DNA from: CALDTK01 sp965213735
Lineage (GTDB): Bacteria > Bacteroidota > Bacteroidia > Chitinophagales > Saprospiraceae
Length of the DNA: 64,000 nucleotides
NCBI GenBank assembly: GCA_965213735.1
Contig: CBDCAB010000005.1
Span: 1,674,001-1,738,000 of the forward strand
Reading direction: 5' to 3'
Part shown: piece after piece, positions 33,976-42,649 of the stretch
Position numbering within the stretch: the stretch's first letter is position 1
How the letters are laid out: every line of letters starts with the position of its first letter
Program-made: the position numbers and the translations under genes
The notes under the pieces: generated by a model
Databases searched by the model: none
The model's input: only the letters and a program-made list of their open reading frames with translations
What the model was told of the DNA's origin: nothing

Positions 33976-34883
33976 ACGTAAACAAATTTTTTAGGGTCCA
34001 ACTCTTGCTCGTCATCGAATCTGTAGGCGACGAGATTACCCTTTTTTGCGACACTATAATCAAGGCAGCATATGTTGCCCCGGTACAGGGCTGGGAGACC
34101 TTCCAACCAGTAGTGCCCGAAGAATACTGGCTTTTGATCCTCTCTGTAGTGGAGCAGCGTCTGCGCTAGTTCTGTATCGAGCTTGATATGAGGGAATGTG
34201 TCCTGAGGCTTCACGCTAAGTTGATGGATAGAATTAGATGAAGCATCTTCCCACCACTTGATGCGAAGTTCCGAACGCGCTGTCCCATCCTTATCATTAA
34301 AAGACATACCAGCGGGAAGAGCTACTTCCTTGCCCTTCAGCGTGACTTCGACAGCTTTATGCAAGGGTGAGTGTTTCTTCGCTGATTCGTAGATTAGTTT
34401 GTCGGTAAGTTTTGCATCGGGTAGTGTCTCGCGCAGATAAGCTATCGATTCATCATCCCAACAAGCATGAACAGCGCGAAAAGTATCAGCTTCATAGTAC
34501 AGCGGCAGTGTTTTAAACCACTCCATGTATTCTTCGTACTCGTGCTGGCGATTTTGGAATTGCTTTAGCGTCTCGTAATGCTGAATGATATTCTTGATGA
34601 GATGAGGTCGAATATGTCCTCCGGCTGTTTCTGGAAAATGGAAGCAGAGCGCGTTGTACTCGTGATTACCAGCAAGTGCTAGCGCTGAGCCTGCATCGAC
34701 CATTGCTTTCACGATCCTTAGCGTTTCGACAATCTTTGGTCCTCGATCAATGTAATCACCAACGAAGAAGGCTGTTCGCTCCGGATGGGTGTAGGCCTCG
34801 CCGTGTTTGTCGTAGCCCAATTTAGCCAGTAGTACCTCCAGCTCATCTGCGTGGCCGTGAATGTCTCCAATAAAATCGTACAT
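33972..34883 (-). CDS. Calcineurin-like metallophosphoesterase (ApaH/PrpE type)
   Basis: The ATG at 34883 puts the catalytic motif at the N-terminus as usual: GDIHG (D7, H9), then GDYIDRGP (D43, D46, R47) and GNHE (N73, H74, E75). The PPP-family phosphatase core is complete within the first 80 residues. The 303-aa protein is somewhat longer than ApaH and resembles the Bacteroidota ApaH-like/serine-threonine phosphatases. Likely substrates are dinucleoside polyphosphates or phosphoproteins. The longer frame up to 34955 would add 24 unlikely residues. Confidence 0.88.
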   Translation of the reverse strand: MYDFIGDIHGHADELEVLLAKLGYDKHGEAYTHPERTAFFVGDYIDRGPKIVETLRIVKAMVDAGSALALAGNHEYNALCFHFPETAGGHIRPHLIKNIIQHYETLKQFQNRQHEYEEYMEWFKTLPLYYEADTFRAVHACWDDESIAYLRETLPDAKLTDKLIYESAKKHSPLHKAVEVTLKGKEVALPAGMSFNDKDGTARSELRIKWWEDASSNSIHQLSVKPQDTFPHIKLDTELAQTLLHYREDQKPVFFGHYWLEGLPALYRGNICCLDYSVAKKGNLVAYRFDDEQELDPKKFVYV

Positions 34884-35063
34884 ATCTGGTGGTGAAGATA
34901 ATCGGGCAGAATGATTATGCGTACAGCAGGTATAATATGTACTGGCGGTTTGCAAGCGCAGAAGTTAAACTGCTCAATTAGAAGGCATTGTAAATTCTTT
35001 GCGAGTAACAGCGGATTCTTTTGATTTAGCTGTACAACCTCTGGTGCTATTGGTGCCTCTGGT

Positions 35064-35483
35064 TCAGCGAAGTTGAGTCAACATGCCGCTAATCCCTTCA
35101 TCTGGCCTTTGATAACTGACGAATTTGATATCAAGTCCAAGATTGGGATTTTTAGCTATTGCTGCTAGGATACTCTCAGCCAGCCAGGCAAAGGGATTTC
35201 CGAAAGCACCACCGCCCACTAGTGTGAGGTAGACGGTAGCGTTGCCGCTTCGTGCTGCGTTTAGTGCCGCTGCGAGTAGTGTCGCCTCATAACTTGCTCC
35301 GAGCACCAAGCGGGCAAGCTGCTCCCATAAATGTGCGGGAGGTTGACCATAGCTAACCGGCAATGCGGAGCAGAAAACTTGCGTGACGCTGTGCTCGCAG
35401 CCAGCAAGTGTGACTTGCGTATTGGTTTGCACGCCTATCTTGAGAAGTTGTTTGTAGCGATCAAGCTCTTCATCCGGGTAGTT
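35064..35483 (-). pseudogene. C-terminal remnant of a larger protein with an LTLVGGGAFGN motif
   Basis: The open frame continues 17 codons upstream of the only start-like codon (GTG 35432) to a TAA at 35484-35486, and those codons (YPDEELDRYKQLLKIG) read like protein. The rest has QVFCSALPVSYG, SYEATLLAAALNAARSGN and VYLTLVGGGAFGNPFAW. I recognise this as the C-terminal part of a family whose members are normally several hundred residues long, found in bacteria and protists. Here only ~140 residues remain, so this is probably a decayed gene. The function is unknown; the GGGAFGN loop suggests a nucleotide or ADP-ribose-binding fold (weak inference). Confidence 0.6.
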
Positions 35484-35570
35484 TTAAATCCTCATTTGCT
35501 TTTATCTACCGCTCAGGTATTCTAATTTATGTTTTGGCGAAAGCTGGAAACTGTTGTTGCTGTAACATCA

Positions 35571-35610
35571 GAAAAAGAGCCCCAACCTCTGTACAAAGGT
35601 CAGGGCTCTT
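35571..35610 (-). terminator. Intrinsic terminator of the SPFH gene
   Basis: On the minus strand AAGAGCCCTGACCT pairs with AGAGGTTGGGGCTCTT around a short loop, with slight imperfections, and runs into TTTTTC. It begins 13 bases after the SPFH stop codon. Confidence 0.8.
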
Positions 35611-35622
35611 GATTACTGTCAA

Positions 35623-36732
35623 TTACTCCTTCGGCACGAGCAATTCTTGCAAGCCGCTCATCACATCCCTGCCGCCGGCAACAGTGATGCGATCGACATG
35701 CTCGGCGACGCGCTCGATGTATGCCATTTCTTCCAGGCGACGAAGCATTGGGTGCTCGGTCATCAGCTTGGCGGTGTTTAGCTTGGTACGCACAGCCGCC
35801 GCAGCATCGCGCCGCTCAATCGCATTGGCCTCAGCTGTCTTTTCAGCCAGCAAAACCCTGTTCATGATCGTGCGCATTTCACCTGGTAAAATGACATCTT
35901 TGATGCCGCCATCGATGTAGGCCACACCCAAGCGAGCCACCACATCTGCGAGAGATTCGGCCACGGCAGCATCGACGGTCAACTTTGCAGCCAACAGTTC
36001 ATCGAGGGTGAGAGCGCCCACATACTCACGCAGCGCGAGGGCAGCCGCAACACGTAATTCACGTGCAAAATCAACAACCTCTACCAGCGCGCGAAGCACA
36101 TCCGTAATCCGGTAGCGCAAGTAGTAATTGATCCGAACGCTCACACGGTCGCGCGTCAAGATTTCATGGCCATTGATCTCCATGCCTTCGATGCCGATTG
36201 GAGCCAATTTTAGCTCAACGGTGTGAGTGTTGAAGAAGTAGTAGTAGGTGCCAGCGGTCAACTCGGCCGTCAAAACTCCATCAACCATGAGCAAGCCCAA
36301 TCGACCCACAGGCACTTCCACAATTCGGATATAGGCGCGCAGACTAGCGTGTACGCGAGCCAGCGCCACAAGGTGACTTGGGACAACGAGATTGGTCGTA
36401 TCAACAACGTTGACACGATAAACTACCGGCCCAAGGAAGTATGCCACCAAACCGGGACCCTCGGTATTCACGTAGTGCTCGGCACGATAAACGATGCCAA
36501 TATTACCGTCGGGCACGCTGATTACGCGCAGCAGTGCAGCCAAATCGGGGTGCAGCAGCGCAGCCTCTAGCGGCACGCCAGCTGGGGGCACAAACAAATC
36601 GTAGCTGCGGTGATAGGTGATCCGAGCTAAGCCGAAAACGAGGTGCCGCCCAGGCTTCATGACCCGATCGATGGCACCATGACGCACGGCGATAGCGACG
36701 GTATTGGCAGGCACTTTAATGTAGCGAAACAT
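35623..36732 (-). CDS. SPFH/slipin-like protein
   Basis: The 369-aa protein contains the stomatin/prohibitin (SPFH) core at about residues 110-280: a GRLGLLMVDG entry strand, the ILTRDRVSVRINYYLRYRI segment typical of slipins, a LREYVGALTLDELLA helix, then GVAYIDGGIKDVILPGEMR. A charged helix (LLAEKTAEANAIERRDAAAAV) follows, as in oligomerising SPFH proteins. There is no N-terminal membrane hairpin; instead ~100 residues of beta-rich sequence come first, as in Bacteroidota soluble slipins. Probably assembles at the membrane or as a cytosolic scaffold. A good intrinsic terminator follows. Confidence 0.85.
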   Translation of the reverse strand: MFRYIKVPANTVAIAVRHGAIDRVMKPGRHLVFGLARITYHRSYDLFVPPAGVPLEAALLHPDLAALLRVISVPDGNIGIVYRAEHYVNTEGPGLVAYFLGPVVYRVNVVDTTNLVVPSHLVALARVHASLRAYIRIVEVPVGRLGLLMVDGVLTAELTAGTYYYFFNTHTVELKLAPIGIEGMEINGHEILTRDRVSVRINYYLRYRITDVLRALVEVVDFARELRVAAALALREYVGALTLDELLAAKLTVDAAVAESLADVVARLGVAYIDGGIKDVILPGEMRTIMNRVLLAEKTAEANAIERRDAAAAVRTKLNTAKLMTEHPMLRRLEEMAYIERVAEHVDRITVAGGRDVMSGLQELLVPKE

Positions 36733-37040
36733 GAGTTAGGGTTTTTTAAAGCTTGAGAAAAGGAAAAAACTTAGAAACAGTTAATAGAAGTGATCAAGCT
36801 GCCCCATAAGGCAGGTTTAGCGGCTTCGATGGCGGGCGCAATGCGGGCCTACACAGCACTTGGCAGGATGATCCTACTCTGGCTGATAAGCTGGCATATG
36901 CCGGCCATGCGACGCGGCCAAGCTGTCTTTGTTTAACTCGCCTTACCCGCACACGACTCGTATGCAGACACAGCTTGCTAGACGCACCTGACAGCCTGAT
37001 CAACTCCTTCGTGCAGCAGAGAGAGCTGCTGCGCCTCATC

Positions 37041-37111
37041 CTAGATTAACATTCTAGTGCTCCAACCAATTGAGCTAAGGACGTTTGAAGTCCTACCGGA
37101 TTTGAACCGGT
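37041..37111 (-). tRNA. Circularly permuted tRNA-Asn(GUU)-like structure
   Basis: Reading 5' to 3' on the minus strand: T-arm ACCGG-TTCAAAT-CCGGT (37111-37095), acceptor 3' strand AGGACTT (37094-37088), CAA (37087-37085), acceptor 5' strand ACGTCCT (37084-37078), U8-A9 (37077-37076), D-arm GCTC-AATTGGTTG-GAGC (37075-37059), A26, anticodon arm CTAGA-ATGTTAA-TCTAG (37057-37041) with anticodon GTT. Every arm has canonical length, and the acceptor strands pair at 6 of 7 positions. The T-arm lies before, not after, the acceptor 5' strand, and none follows the anticodon arm. Either a permuted tRNA gene or a tRNA-derived relic. Confidence 0.45.
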
Positions 37112-37140
37112 ATTTGGGGTGTGTTCGGGGAGCCAAATAC
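37110..37140 (-). ncRNA. Hairpin beside the permuted tRNA-like structure
   Basis: GTATTTGG (37110-37117) and CCAAATAC (37133-37140) are perfectly complementary 8-bp arms with a 15-base GC-rich loop. The hairpin abuts (and shares two bases with) the T-arm, so the two folds would compete or be processed in order. Confidence 0.45.
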
Positions 37141-37206
37141 ACAAACTGCATAGCAGCGTGCAGAGAGGCGCTGTACAGAAACGCCCCGTACCCGAATACG
37201 AGTTGA

Positions 37207-37249
37207 ATCTTAATGTCGAGCCAACGTTTTGGCTCTAGCTCATTAAGAT
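37207..37249 (-). ncRNA. Two-tier hairpin in the structured region
   Basis: ATCTTAATG (37207-37215) pairs with CATTAAGAT (37241-37249), and GAGCC (37218-37222) pairs with GGCTC (37231-37235) inside, leaving an 8-base loop. No T-tract follows on either strand. It may be the 5' domain of a minus-strand structured RNA that includes the tRNA-like part. Confidence 0.45.
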
Positions 37250-37796
37250 GATTTATGCTGGTGAGCGGTCGCCATCAGCCACAGCTATTTCTCTGAGCCT
37301 TATCAATTTAGGCTCCAGATTGAATAACTGAATAGGAATACTTTCTCGCTGATAAGCAAGTGAGTAATTCGCGTTGTGGCTCCTTGGGGCGAGTTGAAAA
37401 GCCTAACTTGGTCAGTCCGTGACAAGTGAGGTTTCAAGTGTGTAAATGCTTGAAAGTCAGCTAGATGTGCAGTACAGGCCCAAAGGCAGCAGCAGACGTA
37501 TGATTGAGTTTGTCATCTGTCGCGCCCTCAGGCGCGGTATACACGCCAGGCTTACTGGAAGCTCGCCACCCAAAGTTCGGGCGACTCCTGATTGAAGAGG
37601 TGTATGCGTGTTGTTTTCATGACGGATGCAAATGTAGGAGCATACTTTGGAAAAACAAGCACCCCGACACAATTTTTAGAAAAAACTCGAGAGTACTGTA
37701 GTGGATCTCTGTTCGTCTGTGCCTTCGTGCCCAGATAGGGTAAGGGGGAGCGAGTGAACCTGGTGTGGTTGCCTTCAGCGGCTGACGCTTGGTGGC

Positions 37797-40382
37797 TTAA
37801 CTCTCGCCTGCGGCATTTACGCATCCTTCACTTGCGGCATCCCACAGTATGATCTCATCAGGATGAAATGTCGCAAGCACCTCCTTTACTCCTGCGCTGG
37901 GGTCGGGAAAAAGAGCGATAACAGCCATGCCGCTCGAGCGTGTCAGGATGGTATAGGCGTATTCCAAAAAATCCTCTTCGGAAGTAATAGGTGCACGCGT
38001 CGACCAAATCACGAAGCTGTATTCCAATCCTTTTAGCCGCAGAATAGTGTCGGTTTCTGCTGTTGTTCCTAGCAAACTTAGCGCTGCCTGCAGATCCTCG
38101 TCGTGCTGCATGATAATTGGGGCACTTTCGTCAAAACCTATTGTATCTGCGCCGCGGCAATACACGCTCCTTATAGATATAATTTTTTCTGCCATTGCCT
38201 CCGAGGTCGGAGCAGCAACAATAATGATTCTCACTCCTGGAGGACTGCCCTTGTAGGGGTGCTGCAGCACGACCTCCATAGCTTTTCCATCTTCGTCCTT
38301 ATCGACGCTGCCGGAGGAGGATCGTTTTGTTGCTATGCTTTGGGAGAGCGGAATTAGTGCCTCACTTATGCGAAAGGGCAGTCGAAACGAACCCTGTAGC
38401 ACTGTATACTTCCAGTTGGACTGCTCCTGTACCTTATCAGCTGGGTGACCATCATCAAAGAAGTGATTGTAGCGCGGCAAGTAGCTGGAGCTTGATTTAC
38501 CTAAATGTACGGCTTGCGCCAAATCACCTGTAACACAGAGATTATTAGGATCTTGAATTAAGCTGAAGAATATCTCAAAATCTGTATCCCCACAATCTTG
38601 AAGCTCATCTACGAAAATATGCGTAAAGATATTCCTAAATTTCTCTTGTTGACAAAGATCCCGAAGGGTAGCGCGTCTATCTAGAAATGTCTCTTTGCCA
38701 TCGCGTGCACAGCATTGCTTAAAGTCCTGTATGGTGGCCCAGAGAACTCGACGAGGAGCGGCGTCTTTGTCTAATCTTCTTCCGGAGCGTTCGCCTTGCA
38801 TGAACGTCTGCTCCGTGGTGTAGCTTTTCCCGTAGACCATCCGGTGCAGATCTTCTTCCACGTAGCGTGCATTGAGCACGTGCTTCACGGCTGAATAGCT
38901 TGTGCCATACTCTCCGAGTCGATCACGAATGCTGTCTACCGAGGCGTTGATGCGCTTTTGCAACTCCTGCTCGTAACCCGATGGACTATTTGAGCCAATA
39001 AGTGAGGTGCTTGATTGGGATAAATTCCCCACCTTACCGATTCTTGTGGGTAGCTTATCAAAATTATAAAGTTGGATATTTGGTTTGCCAGAGCGTTTCC
39101 CATCTCGACTTTTAAAGCTTATAGATGCTGATCCATCTGTGGCGCTGCCATGGTAGATTCTTGTTGGATCGAGCAGCTCGATGAGCCAACGACACAGCAC
39201 ATCGGTGACAAGTTTTTTATTGAAGGTCGTGACTAGGATTCTTAATTTGAAGTCGTAATCTTGCTCTTCAACTAAGCGCTTGATTCGCTCGCTGAGGATG
39301 ACACTTTTGCCAGACCCAGCAGAACCAAATATGCCTATAGACTGAGCACCCAGTTTGCACGCATCCTCCTGCTCAGCAGATAGCACGAGCTTTGTGCGCT
39401 GCGGGAGTTCAGGTCGGAACATTTCTAGCTCGACATGAGTAGCTTTAGTTGCAACAGCCAACTCTGTTTGTGCGGCAACGAGCGTTAGGTTGCGATGATA
39501 GGTGCTCTTCCATCTAGCGTTAGTTCCGATGCGATGAGGATAGCCTGCATAGGTGGCCAGGCTGCCGCGAAATGCATTGACTGCGGGCAACGGACCGTTG
39601 AAAAAGTCTCCGTGTAAACTTGCCTGCTCAACGTATTTCCGGTCAGTCTGGGCCATGACCATCTTGCGAATGCTCGGCAGATACTCGGCGCCTTTATGGG
39701 AAGAGGTGGATAATAATACGCGTGAAGGTTTGGCTTGCTTTATCAATTTCGAGAATTCATCTACTACATCCTTCACTTTGTCCGTATGATCAAATAAATA
39801 TGAAGCCGTTATCCAAATTTGCTCTGTAGTAATTGATGATGCCGCCGAATAGCTGTTAATACTGATTTCGTGAGAAACATGATCGGCAACGGCAGGTAGG
39901 TTTTGGCGAAAGGCGGACCATAAATCTTCTAAATGAGTGAGCATGATAGCACTAGAATCAACATTTACAATATGAATTGCATGTTGTCTTGCTGGCGCCA
40001 GCTCCTGAATAGCTGCTGCACATAAAGCAACTGCCCATTGGAAAGCTCCCGTGCCCGCACCAAGATCAAAGACTACCAGCGGTACATCCAGATTTGCATC
40101 GAGTAGGCTATCTAGGACTTGGGGGAGACAGGTGGTGACGCGCTGGGGATGGTACCACAAGCCATACAACATGCCTGTAGATGGTCGGTCATACCGTAAA
40201 TCCTTGCCGATACTAAGTCCCCACGCTTCATCAGTAGCTTTACGAATATCATATGGTAAATTTGGCAGCTGTTGCAGTTGCTCAAAGCGCTCACGAGCTG
40301 CTGCCGCAATTGCTTGGTCGAGCTTGTCTTGCCAGCTTGCGATAAGTTGCGTTGCCTTTTCTCGGAGTTCGTTCCGCTGCAT
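37797..40382 (-). CDS. Methyltransferase-superfamily I helicase fusion
   Basis: The 861-aa protein combines two enzymes. Residues ~55-330 are a class I SAM methyltransferase: motif I VVFDLGAGTGAFQWA (D106-G112), motif II acidic residue in IVNVDSS (D142), and an IWITASYLF strand. Residues ~335-861 are a UvrD/Rep-like helicase: Walker A GSAGSGKS (K359), a TTFNKKL motif Ia, Walker B FVDELQDCGD (D592-D596), LCVTGDLAQAV (motif III), GSFRLPFRI (motif IV) and a C-terminal LKGLEYSFVIW (motif V) with AYTILTRSSG (motif VI). The order is methyltransferase first, in one uninterrupted frame. It starts 7 bases after the radical SAM stop codon, so both belong to one operon. I know of no standard family with this fusion; DNA repair or anti-phage defence is plausible (inference). 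Confidence 0.85.
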   Translation of the reverse strand: MQRNELREKATQLIASWQDKLDQAIAAAARERFEQLQQLPNLPYDIRKATDEAWGLSIGKDLRYDRPSTGMLYGLWYHPQRVTTCLPQVLDSLLDANLDVPLVVFDLGAGTGAFQWAVALCAAAIQELAPARQHAIHIVNVDSSAIMLTHLEDLWSAFRQNLPAVADHVSHEISINSYSAASSITTEQIWITASYLFDHTDKVKDVVDEFSKLIKQAKPSRVLLSTSSHKGAEYLPSIRKMVMAQTDRKYVEQASLHGDFFNGPLPAVNAFRGSLATYAGYPHRIGTNARWKSTYHRNLTLVAAQTELAVATKATHVELEMFRPELPQRTKLVLSAEQEDACKLGAQSIGIFGSAGSGKSVILSERIKRLVEEQDYDFKLRILVTTFNKKLVTDVLCRWLIELLDPTRIYHGSATDGSASISFKSRDGKRSGKPNIQLYNFDKLPTRIGKVGNLSQSSTSLIGSNSPSGYEQELQKRINASVDSIRDRLGEYGTSYSAVKHVLNARYVEEDLHRMVYGKSYTTEQTFMQGERSGRRLDKDAAPRRVLWATIQDFKQCCARDGKETFLDRRATLRDLCQQEKFRNIFTHIFVDELQDCGDTDFEIFFSLIQDPNNLCVTGDLAQAVHLGKSSSSYLPRYNHFFDDGHPADKVQEQSNWKYTVLQGSFRLPFRISEALIPLSQSIATKRSSSGSVDKDEDGKAMEVVLQHPYKGSPPGVRIIIVAAPTSEAMAEKIISIRSVYCRGADTIGFDESAPIIMQHDEDLQAALSLLGTTAETDTILRLKGLEYSFVIWSTRAPITSEEDFLEYAYTILTRSSGMAVIALFPDPSAGVKEVLATFHPDEIILWDAASEGCVNAAGES

Positions 40383-40389
40383 CTAAAGC

Positions 40390-41250
40390 TCAGATTATGG
40401 GGGCAAAGCCTTCTTTTCCTTCGCCTAAATTTGGCAAGACACTCCGCAGTATAGTAGCTACTTCTTCATACCGCGCCTGCGTCCAGTTTAATTCCTCTGA
40501 GATGCGGACAGCTTCTTCTCGCGTACCGGCTACAAACCTGCCACGTGTGGCATGAAAAGGTTGAATAATAAAGTGGCTAACACCTGTGTCGAGAAGTTGC
40601 TGGGCAAGTTTGTATGGATCGCGCACGGGAAGTAAAGGCGTTAACGTGACAACTGCTAACAGGCCTGCAGCATGAACCTTCGCAATAGCTTTAAGACGGG
40701 CAGTATTACTCGGACAAAATCCTTCAAACGCTTTCCTCACAGCTTCATCATCAGTTGTCACCGTCATATTGACTTGAACCCGCTCAAATTGCTGTAGAAC
40801 GTCCAGATCGCGCGTAATTAGTGGCGCGCGAGTTTGCATAACTAAGCGTGGCTGAAAAGGGATGAGTTCCTGTAACAATTGTCGCGTGAGTTCAAGCTTC
40901 TTCTCGATGGGTTGATAAGGATCCGTAACGCTTGAACAGTAAATGAGCTTTCCGGATATGCTGCTGGCGCGTTTTTTGCGCAATAGAGTCACAGCATTTT
41001 CCTTGACTTTGACCCACTTCCCCCAATCGTCAATCAATTGCTTATTACGATTAAAAAAAGCGGCGTAGCAGTAACTACAGCCAAAAGAGCAGCCGCTATA
41101 AGGATTGAGGGTATAATCGTACACATCCATAAAGCCTGTAGCTTTTGTTAGGATGGCACTCGCTTGTTTATAGGCGATGTCGGCATGTCCTAGCCGACTG
41201 ACGGGTTTACTTTCAGCTGGTGTCGAGTCATCAAATAGTGAAGGCTGCAT
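40390..41250 (-). CDS. SPL-type radical SAM protein
   Basis: The 286-aa protein carries the radical SAM cluster motif CSFGCSYC (C54, C58, C61) in the context YDYTLNPYSGCSFGCSYCYA. This is the signature of the spore-photoproduct-lyase-like group (Rv2578c type), not of classical SPL. Downstream KLIYCSSVTDPYQPIEKK and LVMQTRAPLITRDLD fit the same family. Members have unassigned reactions, often thought to act on nucleic acids. It is the first gene of an operon with the methyltransferase-helicase fusion (7-base gap), which supports a nucleic-acid substrate. Length is normal for the family. Confidence 0.88.
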   Translation of the reverse strand: MQPSLFDDSTPAESKPVSRLGHADIAYKQASAILTKATGFMDVYDYTLNPYSGCSFGCSYCYAAFFNRNKQLIDDWGKWVKVKENAVTLLRKKRASSISGKLIYCSSVTDPYQPIEKKLELTRQLLQELIPFQPRLVMQTRAPLITRDLDVLQQFERVQVNMTVTTDDEAVRKAFEGFCPSNTARLKAIAKVHAAGLLAVVTLTPLLPVRDPYKLAQQLLDTGVSHFIIQPFHATRGRFVAGTREEAVRISEELNWTQARYEEVATILRSVLPNLGEGKEGFAPII

Positions 41251-41290
41251 GCAAGTAATGTTATGTTACCAGGCTAGGAGAGTTCTCTAT

Positions 41291-42535
41291 CTACCAAACA
41301 CGCCCGATACAACGATAATTGTCTCCCTGCGCTTCCAAAATGTGCAGACCGGGAGACGGTGCTAGCAGTTTGACCTCTTCGCCTGCTTCGGCTTGTGCTG
41401 TCCACACCACACGCCCATGGACATCGTAAAGTTGAAGTGTAACCTGTGTTGCCGCGGTATAATAGGCTGCTGGTGAAATGCTAGTAGTCGCTGCGCTATA
41501 GTTAAAGGCACAGACTGCAATCGATTGGTTAGGCTCAGCAATTGGTGAGGAAGTCAGCGGCACGTAGGTAGTAGTAACGTGCACCTCATTATTTGCTACT
41601 CCGCCAAAGAGTATCAAGTCTGTAGGTAATGTTGACCCCGGTAAGAAATTAACTAAATAATGTAATTGAAAAGGGCCGGTGTACATGCCGCTGTCGCGCT
41701 GGATCCAATGTTCTTGCTCATGGGTAACTTTATACGTAATAGAAATATGAACTGTGTCATTCTTCCAGTATTGTATCATCGTTCGCTCAAGCGTATCAAT
41801 GATCGGACCTTGTAATACATCATCATAGATTGAGCTGTAGAGCACCGAGTCTGCCCCGTTATATCTTAGCTGATGCTGGTTTATAATCTGTCCGCCCGCA
41901 TTATAGTTATACGTGTAAAAAATGGCCTGTGATAGCTCTCCTTGCCCATAGGAGTCGTAATCCCTGTCAGTTCTGCTAATTAGGTTTCTGTGCTGATCAT
42001 AAACCTCTTCAATCACCTCCAGCAGATTTGTCGGTACTTGTGCTGTTAAATTATACTGATATGTTGCTCGCCGGCTCAAGCTGTCGCCTGATGTAGTTAT
42101 GGTATCCAGCATGACTTGATAGATAGCTTTAGAACTATCATATAATCCTCCTGTGTAAAAGTTTGTAATTATTATACTTGTGCTAGGTGAGTAGCTATAC
42201 ATATAAAGGTGAGCAGTATCTAAGCTCGCGCCGCTGCTACCAATTTCTTCGGTTAATGTTTGTAAGAGTCTTCCTTGCTGATCGTATTTTGAGGTGTGTT
42301 TAAGCTGTGAATTTCCATAAACTCTAAAATCCCTCTGCCAGGTTAAGTATTGGTAAGAGGGGGAGTATCTGACAGTGTCTCCTGCGCGCAGGGAGTAACT
42401 CGTACGCATGTCTGGCTTCACCCCAGCAGCAACAGTCTCAGCATAGTCTAAAGGAAAATCTTTGCGGGGATGCAGCTGGCCCATGCATACCGTGCTCGCC
42501 AGGACCAGGAAGACGACCAATATTCTTTGAATCAT
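41291..42535 (-). CDS. Secreted protein with YD-type strands and T9SS-like C-terminus
   Basis: The ATG at 42535 gives a clean signal peptide (MIQRILVVFLVLASTVCMGQ); an in-frame start ten codons earlier is less likely. The ~414-aa protein has repeated Y/T-rich strands (LKHTSKYDQQGRLLQTLTEE, QHRNLISRTDRDYDSYGQG, YTYNYNAGGQIINQHQLRY), resembling RHS/YD-like beta repeats. The last ~75 residues (VTLQLYDVHGRVVWTAQAEA, PGLHILEAQGDNYRCIGRVW) fit the T9SS type A sorting-domain pattern: a Y-D/N-x-x-G-[RK] strand, then G-x-[HY]-[IL], then a basic end. Likely exported to the surface by T9SS. It is divergent from a similar secreted protein 114 bases away. Confidence 0.75.
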   Translation of the reverse strand: MIQRILVVFLVLASTVCMGQLHPRKDFPLDYAETVAAGVKPDMRTSYSLRAGDTVRYSPSYQYLTWQRDFRVYGNSQLKHTSKYDQQGRLLQTLTEEIGSSGASLDTAHLYMYSYSPSTSIIITNFYTGGLYDSSKAIYQVMLDTITTSGDSLSRRATYQYNLTAQVPTNLLEVIEEVYDQHRNLISRTDRDYDSYGQGELSQAIFYTYNYNAGGQIINQHQLRYNGADSVLYSSIYDDVLQGPIIDTLERTMIQYWKNDTVHISITYKVTHEQEHWIQRDSGMYTGPFQLHYLVNFLPGSTLPTDLILFGGVANNEVHVTTTYVPLTSSPIAEPNQSIAVCAFNYSAATTSISPAAYYTAATQVTLQLYDVHGRVVWTAQAEAGEEVKLLAPSPGLHILEAQGDNYRCIGRVW

Positions 42536-42649
42536 AAATGTGGTGTTGCAAATGCCCTGCTGCAAATTGCCTCTTTTTGGCTTGGCAGTAGGTGAAAGTA
42601 AGGCGGAAATCGAAGTGGCACGCTATATTCACCCAATAAATTTTGCCAT

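Larger units (their letters stand above)
36733..37796. other. 1.06-kb non-coding region with structured-RNA features
   Basis: No convincing CDS. The left 300 bases show nothing clear. From 37025 to 37250 there is a dense run of inverted repeats, including a permuted tRNA-Asn-like structure (37041-37111), a hairpin at 37110-37140 and a two-tier hairpin at 37207-37249. The right part (37260-37796) shows only short weak frames. Confidence 0.6.

Noticed and set aside
35534..35920. 128-aa plus-strand frame antisense to the SPFH gene
   Set aside because: Lies opposite a well-supported SPFH coding region and its terminator; composition is that of a shadow frame.
36794..37039. 81-aa minus-strand frame near the structured RNA region
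   Set aside because: Arg/Ser/Cys-rich composition without any motif and ending inside the structured region; looks like random open frame.
37025..37250. tmRNA gene
   Set aside because: The tRNA-like part has full D and anticodon arms and no tag-peptide frame or tmRNA-type 5' end was found.
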